Assembly: GCF_026672545.1 (NCBI RefSeq)
Contig: NZ_JAPPRJ010000001.1
Span: 558,001 to 622,000, forward strand
Reading direction: 5' to 3'
Source of the DNA: Rhizobium sp. SL86
GTDB lineage: Bacteria > Pseudomonadota > Alphaproteobacteria > Rhizobiales > Rhizobiaceae
DNA length: 64,000 nucleotides
Shown: positions 41,635-50,516 of the stretch, piece by piece
How the letters are laid out: each line of letters opens with the position of its first letter
Numbering within the stretch: the stretch's first letter is position 1
The notes under the pieces: model-generated
Told to the model about the DNA's origin: nothing
The model's input: the letters and a program-made list of their open reading frames with translations, nothing else
The model's database searches: none
Made by a program: the position numbers and the translations under genes

Positions 41635-43659
41635 ATGCCGAAGATGACCTGGTCCAACCTGCCCCTCTGGGCGCTGACGGCCTGCAGGGACATATTGCGG
41701 GTCGCCACATCGAGCAAACGCCTCAGCTGCATTCTCGATGAGGTGCTGGAGATCGTCACCGGCATCCCCGACCTGGATCTTGGGCGCAATGCGGCGATCT
41801 ACGTGGCCGATTGCAGCACGGACGGCCACAAGCTCCTGCATCACCGGCAGAGCGAGGACATGACCTTGCCACGGGTGATCGATCCCTCCGACGTCGCCGG
41901 CAGTTTTCCGGAAGGTTTCGGGCGCACCTGCCTCTACACCATTCCGCTGTGCATCAACGATGATCAGCCGGCGACCGGTGCGGTGCTGTTGTTCGGCCGC
42001 AAGGCGAGACGGCTCAGCGCCGAAAAGATCGCCGCCCTGCATCTCGTCTGCCAGGAGATCGCGCGCATCATCGTCAACCGTAGCGGCCACGGCGGAAGCC
42101 TGCTGAACGTCGTGGAACTGTCGACCGACGAAATCTACATCTTCGATCCGCGCAGCCTCGGCATCATCCGCTCAAACGCCACCGCCAGCATCCGCACCGG
42201 TTATACACAGCAGGCGCTTTCCGCCATGACCACTGTCGGCCTGAAGGTGGATCTGAGCGAGGCGGATTATCGCGACCGGCTGAAACCGTTGATGAGCGGT
42301 CGTTGCCCCTCCATCAGCTTCGATGCCTGCCAGCGGCGGCGCAACGGCACCGTCTATCCCGTCAAGGTGCATGTCTGGCGCATCCGCGGCGAGGAAACCG
42401 ATCTGTTCGCCGAGGTTGCCGTGGCAACCGCCGACCAGCGCAAGGCCTTCGGCCTGCTGGAACAGGTCTTCGATGCCATTCCCGGCGGGATCGGCGTGTT
42501 CGACAACCGCTCGCGGCTTCTGATGGCGAACCGCAGGCTCTACGACCTGATGAACCTTCCGCCCGAGCGGTTCCCGCCCGGTTCGCGTTTCGAGGACATT
42601 CTTCGCTACAACGCGGAACGCGGCGAATGGGGAGACGGCGATCTCGACGCCATGATCCGCGAGCGCGTCGAACAGGCGGAACTTGGCCTCCCCTACAGTT
42701 TCGAGCGCGAACGGGCGAGCGGCAAGGTGCTGGCGGTGCGCTCCGAACCGCTGTCGCAGGGCGGCTACGTGCTGAGCTATACCGACATCACCCAGCGCAA
42801 ACGGGCGGAAAAGGAGTTGATCCGCAACCGTGACGAGCTGGAGGAAACAGTGCGCCAGCGCACCGCCGAGATCGAGGCTCAGGCGGCAGCTCTCGAAGAG
42901 GCGCTGAAGCAGGAAAAGAACATCAACGCCATGCAGCGGCAGTTCGTCGCCATGACCAGCCACGAATTCCGCACGCCGCTTGCGATCATCGACGGGGCCG
43001 CCCAGCGCCTCATCCGCAAACGTGGCGGGATCGAACCCGAGTTTCTCGTCGACAAGACGCACCAGATCCGCTCGGCCGTCGCCCGCATGGTGGAACTGAT
43101 GGAGAGCTTCCTGTCTGCCGGCCGTATCGACACCGGCAAGGTGGAGCTTGCGCTCTCCTCCTGCTCGCTGCCGAAGCTGATCGACCAGGCGATCACCCGG
43201 CAGAAGATCTTTTCCCAGAGCCATCGGTTCGAATGCGACCTGACGGATCTGCCGCCGGTGGTGCGCTGTGATGCGCTGGCCGTGTCGCAGGTCATCACAA
43301 ACCTTCTCTCCAACGCCGTCAAATACGCGCCCCGTGCACCGGACATCCTGATCCGTGGCTGGGAGGAAGAGGGTTTTGCCGTCGTCTCCGTGCGGGACGA
43401 AGGGGTGGGCATCGATGCCGAGGACATCCCCAAAATGTTCCAGACCTATTTCCGCGCCAGGACATCCACCGGCATTGCCGGCACCGGCATCGGGCTGTCG
43501 CTCGTCAAGCAGGTGGTCTGCCTGCATGGGGGCGATATCCGGGTCGAAAGCCAGCGCGGCAAGGGCAGTACCTTCATCTTCCGGCTGCCGATCCGCGGCC
43601 CGAGACGGGAGGACACCGTCGTGGTGACGGACGCACCGGAAGAGGCAACCGCCGCCTGA
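41635..43659 (+). CDS. cytosolic sensor histidine kinase
   Basis: This 674-residue protein has no transmembrane segment. A GAF-like N-terminal region (about 15-150) is followed by PAS-like domains (LSTDEIYIFDPRSLGIIRSN; EQVFDAIPGGIGVFDNRSRLLMANRRLYDLM, with YTDITQRKRAE at its end), a coiled coil (about 400-435), HisKA with phosphoacceptor H in MTSHEFRTPLAII, and HATPase_c with N-box TNLLSNAVKYAP, G1 DEGVGID and G2 GTGIGLSLVKQV. The ATG at 41635 follows GTGGAGGCGTGGCG. It is followed 35 bases later by a single-domain receiver gene, its likely partner. The signal is unknown; intracellular (redox, gas or metabolite) sensing is suggested. Confidence 0.92.
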   Translation: MPKMTWSNLPLWALTACRDILRVATSSKRLSCILDEVLEIVTGIPDLDLGRNAAIYVADCSTDGHKLLHHRQSEDMTLPRVIDPSDVAGSFPEGFGRTCLYTIPLCINDDQPATGAVLLFGRKARRLSAEKIAALHLVCQEIARIIVNRSGHGGSLLNVVELSTDEIYIFDPRSLGIIRSNATASIRTGYTQQALSAMTTVGLKVDLSEADYRDRLKPLMSGRCPSISFDACQRRRNGTVYPVKVHVWRIRGEETDLFAEVAVATADQRKAFGLLEQVFDAIPGGIGVFDNRSRLLMANRRLYDLMNLPPERFPPGSRFEDILRYNAERGEWGDGDLDAMIRERVEQAELGLPYSFERERASGKVLAVRSEPLSQGGYVLSYTDITQRKRAEKELIRNRDELEETVRQRTAEIEAQAAALEEALKQEKNINAMQRQFVAMTSHEFRTPLAIIDGAAQRLIRKRGGIEPEFLVDKTHQIRSAVARMVELMESFLSAGRIDTGKVELALSSCSLPKLIDQAITRQKIFSQSHRFECDLTDLPPVVRCDALAVSQVITNLLSNAVKYAPRAPDILIRGWEEEGFAVVSVRDEGVGIDAEDIPKMFQTYFRARTSTGIAGTGIGLSLVKQVVCLHGGDIRVESQRGKGSTFIFRLPIRGPRREDTVVVTDAPEEATAA

Positions 43660-43694
43660 CATCAGGCACATCGAAACAACAGGAGGAGCAGGAT

Positions 43695-44096
43695 ATGATC
43701 ACGGTTCTATGCGTCGAGGACGAAAGAGACGTCCGCGAACTGATCGTCGAGGAACTGCAGGATGCCGGCCTGAGAGTGATCCAGGCCGAGAACGGCAAGG
43801 AAGGGCTGGACGTCATCCTGACCCAGCGGCCAGACATCGTGATTTCCGACATCACCATGCCGGAAATGGACGGGATTGCCATGCTGGGCGAATTGCAGAT
43901 CAACCATCCGCAGCTCGCCAACATGCCCTTCGTTTTCCTGACGGCGCTGTCGGACAAGGAAAAGATGATCGAGGGCCTGGGCGCCGGCGCCGAAAGCTAC
44001 CTGACCAAGCCGATCGACTTCGACGTGCTGATGGCCAAGATCAACGGGCTCGTCGTCCGGATCGAAAACCGGGTGGCGGCGGGGCTGGAGTTCTGA
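43695..44096 (+). CDS. single-domain response regulator (CheY-like)
   Basis: This 133-residue receiver domain has acidic pocket E8/D9 (VEDE), phosphorylatable D52 (ISDITMPEMDG), T83 (FLTALS) and K105 (YLTKPID). The final helix is slightly extended (AKINGLVVRIENRVAAGLEF) but there is no output domain. The start follows AGGAGGAGCAGGATATG. It is paired with the preceding histidine kinase, so the phosphoryl group probably goes on to another relay partner or the regulator acts by protein contact. It converges on glyQ. Confidence 0.95.
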   Translation: MITVLCVEDERDVRELIVEELQDAGLRVIQAENGKEGLDVILTQRPDIVISDITMPEMDGIAMLGELQINHPQLANMPFVFLTALSDKEKMIEGLGAGAESYLTKPIDFDVLMAKINGLVVRIENRVAAGLEF

Positions 44097-44126
44097 GAAC
44101 CATCCCCCGCCGATACAACCTGGTCG

Positions 44127-45086
44127 TCAGGCCGCCGCGTCCGCAAGATTGGCACCGCCCGCATCGGTCAGCAGGAAGGCCTCGCCGCAGGCTTTTGCCA
44201 GCGTACGGACGCGCAGGATGTAGCTCTGGCGTTCCGTGACGGAGATCACGCCGCGGGCGTCCAGCAGGTTGAAGACGTGGGAGGCCTTGATGCACTGGTC
44301 ATAGGCCGGGAAAACGCATTTGTGCAGGCGCTGGTTGGCATTGTCGCCGGGCGCACCGGCGGCGAGAAGCGCCTGGCACTCCTTCTCCGCATCAATGAAA
44401 TGCCGGTGCAGCATTTCGGTATCGGCGAATTCGAAGTTGTGGCGGGAGTATTCCTGTTCGGCCTGCAGGAAGACATCGCCGTAGGAGATCTTTTCCTCGC
44501 CCTCGCGACCGTTGAAGTTGAGGTCGTAGACATTGTCGACGCCCTGCACATACATGGCCAGACGCTCGAGACCGTAGGTCAGCTCGCCGGCGACCGGCGA
44601 ACATTCGATGCCGCAGACCTGCTGGAAATAGGTAAACTGCGAGACCTCCATCCCGTCGCACCAGCACTCCCAGCCGAGACCCCAGGCGCCGAGCGTCGGG
44701 CTTTCCCAGTCGTCCTCGACGAACCGGATGTCATGCAAAAGCGGGTCGAGGCCGATCGCCGCCAGCGAGCCGAGATAAAGTTCCTGCAGGTTGGACGGGT
44801 TCGGCTTCAGGATCACCTGATACTGGTAATAATGCTGCAGGCGGTTCGGGTTTTCGCCGTAACGGCCGTCGGAGGGGCGGCGCGAAGGCTGCACATAGGC
44901 TGCCTTCCAGGGCTTCGGGCCCAGCGCGCGCAGCGTCGTTGCCGGGTGGAAGGTGCCGGCGCCGACTTCCATGTCGTAAGGCTGCAGCACGGCACAGCCC
45001 TTGTCGGCCCAGTAAGCGTGCAGCGTCAGGATCAGCGCCTGGAAGGAGCGCTTGGGGTCCATATGCGGGGCAAGAGGCGTGGTCAT
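44127..45086 (-). CDS. glyQ: glycyl-tRNA synthetase alpha subunit
   Basis: This 319-residue protein is the catalytic alpha chain. It carries [89 protein letters not shown], and the ligand-contact region [13 protein letters not shown], all standard class II aaRS GlyQ segments. Active enzyme needs GlyS, encoded at 33.6 kb. ATG 45086 is chosen; an ATG at 45092 is also possible, and neither has a strong site. It is transcribed toward the receiver gene and away from the flagellin gene end by 91 bases. Confidence 0.97.
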   Translation of the reverse strand: MTTPLAPHMDPKRSFQALILTLHAYWADKGCAVLQPYDMEVGAGTFHPATTLRALGPKPWKAAYVQPSRRPSDGRYGENPNRLQHYYQYQVILKPNPSNLQELYLGSLAAIGLDPLLHDIRFVEDDWESPTLGAWGLGWECWCDGMEVSQFTYFQQVCGIECSPVAGELTYGLERLAMYVQGVDNVYDLNFNGREGEEKISYGDVFLQAEQEYSRHNFEFADTEMLHRHFIDAEKECQALLAAGAPGDNANQRLHKCVFPAYDQCIKASHVFNLLDARGVISVTERQSYILRVRTLAKACGEAFLLTDAGGANLADAAA

Positions 45087-45177
45087 GGGCATGTCCGGAC
45101 TTGGTTCACGATGGTGGCCGTCTGGTGCCATGACCGGGACGGAGGGTCAAGCATTCTCGCGATCACCTCCCGTCAGC

Positions 45178-46440
45178 CTACTGGAATAGTTGCATCAGGG
45201 CCTGGTTCGAGGAATTGGCGATCGACAATGTCTGGATGGACAGCTGCTGCTGGGTCTGCAGGGCCTTCAACCGCGTGGAGGTCTCGTTCATATCGGCATC
45301 GACAAGCGTGCCGATGCCCTTGTCGAGGGAATCCATCAGATCGTTGGTGAAGGCCGTCTGGCGTTCCAGTCGCGACTGCATGGCTCCCAGATCGGCAGCC
45401 GCATCCGTCGTGGATTGCAGCATGGTCTCGATCATGCCGATCTGGCCTTCAAGCGAGCCACTCGTCCCGGCAATCGTCATATCCATGATCGACACCTTCT
45501 CGTCGGCGCCGGAATCCACAACGCTCAGGTTCGGCGACATTTCATACAAACCCGATTGGCTGACATTGTAGAAAGTGTTGCTGCCGGTGACATAGACCTG
45601 AGCGTCGCTGAGGCTGCCACCCGCATCAACGATGGCGTAATTGACGACGGTGGCCATGTCCGAGACGCCGAAAATGGTGCCGTTTGCCTCTGAGCCGAGC
45701 GCGGCATCCACGGTGTCGCGATCAATGGTCACCGTATAGGTTGGCAGGCTAGGACCACCGATATCAAAGGACAGACTGTCGCCGGAACTCACCTTGAAAG
45801 GACCTGTGAAGGTTCCCGGGCTGAAGAAACCATTGGCATTGTAGGCATCCACGAAACCGCCGAACTCCTCGAAGGAGCCGTCGCCGAACTGCAGCAGACC
45901 GCCGCCGGAATCGTTCAGCAGCACGGTATCGGCGAGATCCACATCGAGCGTCTGCAGGGCGACATTGCCGTCCTCATCGCGGGTGAAACCGGAAACGATG
46001 GTGGTCGACAGGACATCCGCGCTGGTACCGTTCGCCTTCAGCCAATTCTCGCCGTTGAAACTGGCGGAATCGATGACGCTCTGCAGCTGATCCTGCAGCT
46101 GGTCGATTTCCTTCTGCACCTTGGAACGATCAACGCCAGGCTCCGAGGCGGCCGTCAGACGGGCCTTGATCTCGTCGAGGATATCGACAGTCGATTCCAT
46201 CGCCGCATAAGCGACATCGACGGTGGCGGAACCAAGGTTCATCGCATCGACCACGGCGCCGAGTGCCTTGTTGTCGGAACGCATCGTCGTGCCGATCGAC
46301 CAATAGGCGGCATTGTCGGCCGCCGTCTCGACACGCAAGCCGCTTGAGATCTGGGCTTGGGTTTCGCTCATCGAGGCATTGATCGCTCGAAGGGAAGACA
46401 GGGTCGAGATCGCCGCAGTATTTGTGACAATTGAGTTCAT
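45178..46440 (-). CDS. flagellin (copy 1)
   Basis: This is a 420-residue flagellin with conserved ends: N-terminal D0/D1 (MNSIVTNTAAISTLSSLRAINASM, RVETAADNAAYWSI, LGSATVDVAYAAM) and C-terminal D0/D1 (LGAMQSRLERQTAFTNDLMDSLD, TSTRLKALQTQQQLSIQTLSIANSSNQALMQLFQ). The middle (about 145-320) is variable and surface-exposed. It is the filament protein exported by the flagellar type III system. No other flagellar structural genes lie nearby, so this is a dispersed flagellin locus. The leader is AT-rich and holds a 28-base dyad at 46559-46586. No clear ribosome-binding site is visible before ATG. Confidence 0.95.
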   Translation of the reverse strand: MNSIVTNTAAISTLSSLRAINASMSETQAQISSGLRVETAADNAAYWSIGTTMRSDNKALGAVVDAMNLGSATVDVAYAAMESTVDILDEIKARLTAASEPGVDRSKVQKEIDQLQDQLQSVIDSASFNGENWLKANGTSADVLSTTIVSGFTRDEDGNVALQTLDVDLADTVLLNDSGGGLLQFGDGSFEEFGGFVDAYNANGFFSPGTFTGPFKVSSGDSLSFDIGGPSLPTYTVTIDRDTVDAALGSEANGTIFGVSDMATVVNYAIVDAGGSLSDAQVYVTGSNTFYNVSQSGLYEMSPNLSVVDSGADEKVSIMDMTIAGTSGSLEGQIGMIETMLQSTTDAAADLGAMQSRLERQTAFTNDLMDSLDKGIGTLVDADMNETSTRLKALQTQQQLSIQTLSIANSSNQALMQLFQ

Positions 46441-46756
46441 TTCGACGATCCGTAACAGATTATTAACTATAACGGAAAGCTAGCAAATCTATGGTTAATG
46501 GCGATTTAATTTAAATGAAACGCGAGATATTCTATTTTCAACGACGGCGTAACTCTTTCATGAAAGCATTTCCTAATGCATTCATGAGTTGCGCAAGGAG
46601 AGATGGATTGCAGGAAACGGCTCGCGCAGTGCGGATCCCCACTTCGTACAGGCATGTCTCGTCAACATTTGCGTGATCTTCTGTAACAGGCTTCAGGCCG
46701 CCTGCGTAACAGCGGTATGGCTTGCATAATGCAAGCTCAACCGGGGAGACATATCC
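46441..46756. promoter_or_regulatory. divergent region between flagellin and thioredoxin genes
   Basis: This 316-base AT-rich gap holds two clear dyads. The first, 46559-46586, has 12-base arms (CATGAAAGCATT / AATGCATTCATG) around TCCT, with a single A-A mismatch. The second, 46720-46736, is a perfect 17-base palindrome, GCTTGCAT-A-ATGCAAGC, ending 20 bases before the thioredoxin ATG; CATAAT within it could serve as a -10. I see no open reading frame or RNA gene. The regulator(s) are unknown. Confidence 0.6.
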
Positions 46757-47161
46757 ATGAAACCAGCCTCTGCAGTCCTGACGTTTATGGGAGCCGCCGC
46801 GCTGTCGCTGGCGACCGCCTTTTCCGCCCTTGCCGCGGAGATCAGGCCTTTCCAGCAGGAGGCCTTTGCCGCCGCCCAGAAGGCAGGCCAGCCGATCGTG
46901 GTAGACATCACCGCAAGCTGGTGCCCGACCTGCAAGGCGCAGAAGCCGATCATCGACAGCCTTGCCAAGAACAGCGCGTTCAAGGATCTGACGATCTTCA
47001 CGGTCGATTTCGACGCGCAGAAGGATGTCGTTCGGGCGCTCGGCGCCAACATGCAGTCGACGCTGATCGGCTATCGCGGCACGAAGGAAACCGCCCGGTC
47101 CGTGGGGGATACGAAGGCTGCATCGATCGAGACACTGTTCAAATCAACGACGGCGATGTGA
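46757..47161 (+). CDS. periplasmic thioredoxin-family protein
   Basis: This 134-residue protein has a signal peptide (FMGAAALSLATAFSALAAE) and a thioredoxin fold with active site WCPTCK (C56, C59) and a cis-proline-like QSTLIGYRG segment later. The redox motif CPTC suggests a reductase-like partner rather than DsbA. The stop is 3 bases before the start of a CcdA-family membrane protein, so the two probably work together, with CcdA passing electrons to the periplasmic thioredoxin, as in split DsbD systems. Start: GGGGAG lies nine bases upstream. Confidence 0.9.
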   Translation: MKPASAVLTFMGAAALSLATAFSALAAEIRPFQQEAFAAAQKAGQPIVVDITASWCPTCKAQKPIIDSLAKNSAFKDLTIFTVDFDAQKDVVRALGANMQSTLIGYRGTKETARSVGDTKAASIETLFKSTTAM

Positions 47162-47164
47162 GCC

Positions 47165-47884
47165 ATGCTGTCCAGCATCACCTTCGCAACGCTTGCCGGC
47201 ATGCTGTCGATCCTGTCGCCCTGCGTGCTGCCGCTGGTGCCGATCGTGCTCTCGACGGCGGCGACACGCCATCGTTTCGGTCCGGCGGCGCTGGCCGGCG
47301 GGCTTGCCGTGTCCTTCGTGGCGGTGGGGCTGTTCGTGGCGCTGGTCGGGTTCGGCCTGGGGTTCGACCTCGGCGTCTTCCGCTCGACCGGCTCCATCAT
47401 CATGATCCTGATCGGCACGGTGATGATCTTGCCATCGCTGCAGGCGCGCGTGGCGCTGGCGGCGGGCCCGATCGGCAACTGGACCGAACGGCGGTTTGGC
47501 GGCTTTGATGACGGGGGCTGGCAGGGCCAGTTCGGGGTCGGCCTGCTGCTCGGCACGGTCTGGAGCCCGTGTGTGGGACCGACGCTTGGCGCCGCCTCGC
47601 TGATGGCGGCGCGCGGCGAGAACCTTGGTCAGGTCGTCGTGACGATGCTCTTCTTCGGCATCGGCGCGGCCTTGCCGTTGCTTCTGCTCGGCTCGCTCTC
47701 GCGCGACATGTTCAACCGCAACCGTGACCGGATGCTGGGTGCCGGCAAGTGGCTGAAGGGCGTGTTCGGCGGCATCCTGATCGCGATCGGCCTCTTGATC
47801 CTGACCGGCATCGACAAACAGCTGGAGGCAAGGCTCGTGGAAATGTCACCCGCCTGGCTGACGGAGCTTACCACGCGGTTCTGA
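47165..47884 (+). CDS. CcdA/DsbD-type membrane electron transporter
   Basis: This is a 239-residue protein with six predicted membrane helices. The first carries ILSPCVLPLVPIVLSTA with the conserved CcdA cysteine; the fourth carries GTVWSPCVGPTLGAASLMAA with the second cysteine. These carry electrons across the inner membrane to a periplasmic thioredoxin. It is translationally close to the preceding thioredoxin gene (3-base gap). The target could be cytochrome c maturation or oxidised envelope proteins; the context gives no answer. It converges on the second flagellin gene with only 23 bases between stops. Confidence 0.92.
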   Translation: MLSSITFATLAGMLSILSPCVLPLVPIVLSTAATRHRFGPAALAGGLAVSFVAVGLFVALVGFGLGFDLGVFRSTGSIIMILIGTVMILPSLQARVALAAGPIGNWTERRFGGFDDGGWQGQFGVGLLLGTVWSPCVGPTLGAASLMAARGENLGQVVVTMLFFGIGAALPLLLLGSLSRDMFNRNRDRMLGAGKWLKGVFGGILIAIGLLILTGIDKQLEARLVEMSPAWLTELTTRF

Positions 47885-47907
47885 CCGGTCCGAACCACCG
47901 CAAGGCA

Positions 47908-49236
47908 TCAGCGGAACAGCTGGAGCATGTTTTCGCTGGTGGAGTTGGCGATGGAAAGCGCCTGCATGCCCAGCTGTTGCTGGGTTTGCAGCGCCTTCAG
48001 GCGGATCGAGCTTTCATTCATGTCGGCATCGACCAGCGTGCCAATGCCGAGGGTCAGCGAATCCATGAGGTCCGCCGTAAAGCTCGACTGCAGCGACAGC
48101 CGTGACTGGATCGACCCCAGATCGGCTGCGGCGTTGGTCACCGAATGCAGCATCTTCTCGACCTGGACGATGTAGTTGTCGACATCGGCACCGCTGCTGC
48201 TGATATCCATGTCCATGATGCCGATCGTCGGATTGTCGCCATCGAGCGACAGGTCGTTCACCGACACGTTTTTCATCGCGTTGAAATCGCCATTGGGAAA
48301 CTGCAGGCCGATATTGTCGATATAGACGCCGGTTCCGGCGAGGATAGTGACATCCGACGTTGATAGACCGGCATTGCCAAAGGCCGTCTGCGCAACAGAC
48401 ACAAGCTGCGCAATCGTGGAGACGACGCCCTCGGCCGAAGCGCCAAGAGCCTGATCCACGGTGCTGCGGTTGAGAGTGACAGTCACCTCGGAGCGTGTGC
48501 TGCCGCCGCCGGTGTTTGGCTGCAGGGTGAAGGACAACGAGTCGCCTTCATCCACGGTGAAGGACTGGGTAAAACCGACATACCGCGTGCCGCCAGCCGA
48601 CAGAGGCGACGATGCCAGGCTGTCCAGCAGGCTGACAAAACCGCCGGCCTCCGAAAACGGGCCATCGCTGGAGGCCGAGGCCGTCTGCAACAGGCCGCCA
48701 CCCTCGCCGTTCAGCAAGACTGTTTTCGACAGGTCCACCTCGATCGACTGGAGGTCGACCGTTCCGTCCGCATTGCGGGTAAAGCCGGAAACGACGGTGG
48801 TGGCATGGGTTCCCAGGTCGGCTGCGCTTGCCGTCAGCCAGTTTTCACCGTTGAAGCTCGCCGAATCGACGATGCTTTGCAACTGATCCTGCAGCTGATC
48901 GATTTCCTTCTGGATCTTGCCGCGATCAACACCCGGCTCCTTGGCCGCCACGAGCTTGGTCTTGATGGTGTCCAGCACGTCGAGCGATGCGCTCATGGCG
49001 CTATAGGCAACATCGACCGTGGCCGAGCCGAGGCTGATGGCATCACTGACCGCACCGAGCGACTTGCGATCCGAGCGCATCGTGGTCGCGATGGACCAGT
49101 AGGCGGCGTTGTCTGCTGCCGTGCCGATACGGTAGCCGGACGAGACCTCCTCCTGCGTCTTGCCCAGCGCACCGTTGATGGTTCGCAACGTGGCCAGCGC
49201 CGAGACGGCGGATGCGTTGGTCAGTAACGAATTCAT
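47908..49236 (-). CDS. flagellin (copy 2)
   Basis: This is a 442-residue flagellin paralogue of the one at 45.2-46.4 kb. It shares the N-terminal (MNSLLTNASAVSALATLRTINGAL, GTAADNAAYWSIATTMRSD, LGSATVDVAYSAM) and C-terminal (LGSIQSRLSLQSSFTADLMDSLTLGIGTLVDADMNESSIRLKALQTQQQ) conserved domains; the central 150-340 differs and is longer. Both flagellins face the same way and flank the thioredoxin/CcdA pair. Two flagellins suggest a mixed (complex-type) filament, known in rhizobia, though relative use is unknown. The leader has CGGATAAT about 40 bases before the start, a possible sigma-28-like -10. Confidence 0.95.
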   Translation of the reverse strand: MNSLLTNASAVSALATLRTINGALGKTQEEVSSGYRIGTAADNAAYWSIATTMRSDRKSLGAVSDAISLGSATVDVAYSAMSASLDVLDTIKTKLVAAKEPGVDRGKIQKEIDQLQDQLQSIVDSASFNGENWLTASAADLGTHATTVVSGFTRNADGTVDLQSIEVDLSKTVLLNGEGGGLLQTASASSDGPFSEAGGFVSLLDSLASSPLSAGGTRYVGFTQSFTVDEGDSLSFTLQPNTGGGSTRSEVTVTLNRSTVDQALGASAEGVVSTIAQLVSVAQTAFGNAGLSTSDVTILAGTGVYIDNIGLQFPNGDFNAMKNVSVNDLSLDGDNPTIGIMDMDISSSGADVDNYIVQVEKMLHSVTNAAADLGSIQSRLSLQSSFTADLMDSLTLGIGTLVDADMNESSIRLKALQTQQQLGMQALSIANSTSENMLQLFR

Positions 49237-49331
49237 GCTGATGATCTAAGAAGTCCGGAGCGTCAGATTATCCGAAAACGCTACAACAAACCCGTTAAGT
49301 CATCTTGAACGGGACTTGTTACCGAACTCTG

Positions 49332-49523
49332 CTAGTCTTCATCCTTGCGGACGCGATATTCGCCGGTTTCCGGATCCTGGATCAACGTGCCATTGGCACC
49401 GGTCTGCCGTTCGCGCTCCTGCTCACGCCGGCGGCGTGACAGCTTCTCCGCGTCGGCCACGAATTTCCGATACAAAAACCATCCCCCGCCGATCAGAAAG
49501 GCGAGAAACAGAAGCTGCGCCAT
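49332..49523 (-). CDS. short membrane-anchored hypothetical protein
   Basis: This 63-residue protein has one N-terminal TM (LLFLAFLIGGGWFLYRKF) followed by a strongly charged cytoplasmic tail (RRRREQERERQ, ETGEYRVRKDED). It lies directly downstream of the S49 peptidase gene on the same strand (12-base gap), so it may be coexpressed. I recall similar short proteins beside sppA in rhizobia but know no function. The codon pattern and good hydrophobic start support it being real. Confidence 0.75.
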   Translation of the reverse strand: MAQLLFLAFLIGGGWFLYRKFVADAEKLSRRRREQERERQTGANGTLIQDPETGEYRVRKDED

Positions 49524-49535
49524 GATTGATCCCCA

Positions 49536-50402
49536 TCAGAGCCCGTAACGGCTCCACAATGCCCGCTCTTCCAGCGTCTGGGCAAGACCCGACGCGGCGG
49601 ATGCGGCAATCGCCTGCCCGTGATCGCCACCGAAGATGACACCCGGCACCCGGCGGCCGAACAGGCCGCGTCCGCCGCCCACCAGTTCCAGCTTCGTCTG
49701 CGGCCCATACCGGCGCTTCAGCACCTCGCGCATTTCGCCGACGCCATCGACAAGGCCGAGATCGACGCCACGTACGCCCGTCCAGAACAGGCCGGAAAAG
49801 ATCGTCGCGTCATCAGCCAGCCGTTCGCCGCGGCGCAGGCGCACCATGTCGATGAAGACCTTGTGGATCTCCAGCTGCAGCGTCTTGAGGTATTCGATAT
49901 CGCCTTCCTTTTCCGGCTGGAAGGGATCGAGGATCACCTTGTTTTCGCCGGCGGTATAAACGCGGCGCTCGACGCCGATCTTCTTCAGGAGTTCCGGAAA
50001 CCCGAAACCGCCGGAGACGACGCCGATCGATCCGACGATCGAGGTGGGATCGACGAGGATTTCATCACCGGCAAGCGCGATCATGTAACCACCGGAGGCC
50101 GCCACATCCTCGACGAAGACCAGCACGCGCTTGTTCTTCTCCTCCGCCAGCGCACGGATGCGCTGGTAGATCAGCCGCGACTGGACCGGCGAGCCGCCGG
50201 GCGAATTGATCGAGATGGCAACGACCGGCGCATCCTTCTTCGAAAACGCCTTCTCGAGGGCACCTGCCACATTGGCGAGGTTCAGCGCCGGCCGGAACTG
50301 GCTGCCGCCGGACATGATCGCCCCGTGCAGCCGGACGACGGGGATGGTCACCCCTTCCTTGCGCAACCGTTTCGGTATCCACCGCGTCCAGAACCCAGCC
50401 AT
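49536..50402 (-). CDS. sppA: S49 family signal peptide peptidase (SppA/SohB type)
   Basis: This 288-residue serine peptidase has VVAISINSPGGSPVQSRLIYQRI, the catalytic Ser region VAASGGYMIALAGDEI, GSIGVVSGGFGFPELLKKIG, and a downstream Lys in TAGENKVILDPF that fits the Ser-Lys dyad position of short SppA. No strong N-terminal TM is seen, so membrane contact may be peripheral. It degrades remnant signal peptides or membrane proteins. ATG 50402 follows CAGGAGTAGAT and is preferred over upstream codons. Confidence 0.92.
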   Translation of the reverse strand: MAGFWTRWIPKRLRKEGVTIPVVRLHGAIMSGGSQFRPALNLANVAGALEKAFSKKDAPVVAISINSPGGSPVQSRLIYQRIRALAEEKNKRVLVFVEDVAASGGYMIALAGDEILVDPTSIVGSIGVVSGGFGFPELLKKIGVERRVYTAGENKVILDPFQPEKEGDIEYLKTLQLEIHKVFIDMVRLRRGERLADDATIFSGLFWTGVRGVDLGLVDGVGEMREVLKRRYGPQTKLELVGGGRGLFGRRVPGVIFGGDHGQAIAASAASGLAQTLEERALWSRYGL

Positions 50403-50516
50403 ATCTACTCCTGCATCAACCTGTTTGCCGAGATGTATGCAACGGAATGGCCGGCGCAATGGTTTGTTTCCATAAATTCCGCGTCATGCGCCGCAAAGAG
50501 GGCGTCATGGTGCGCG

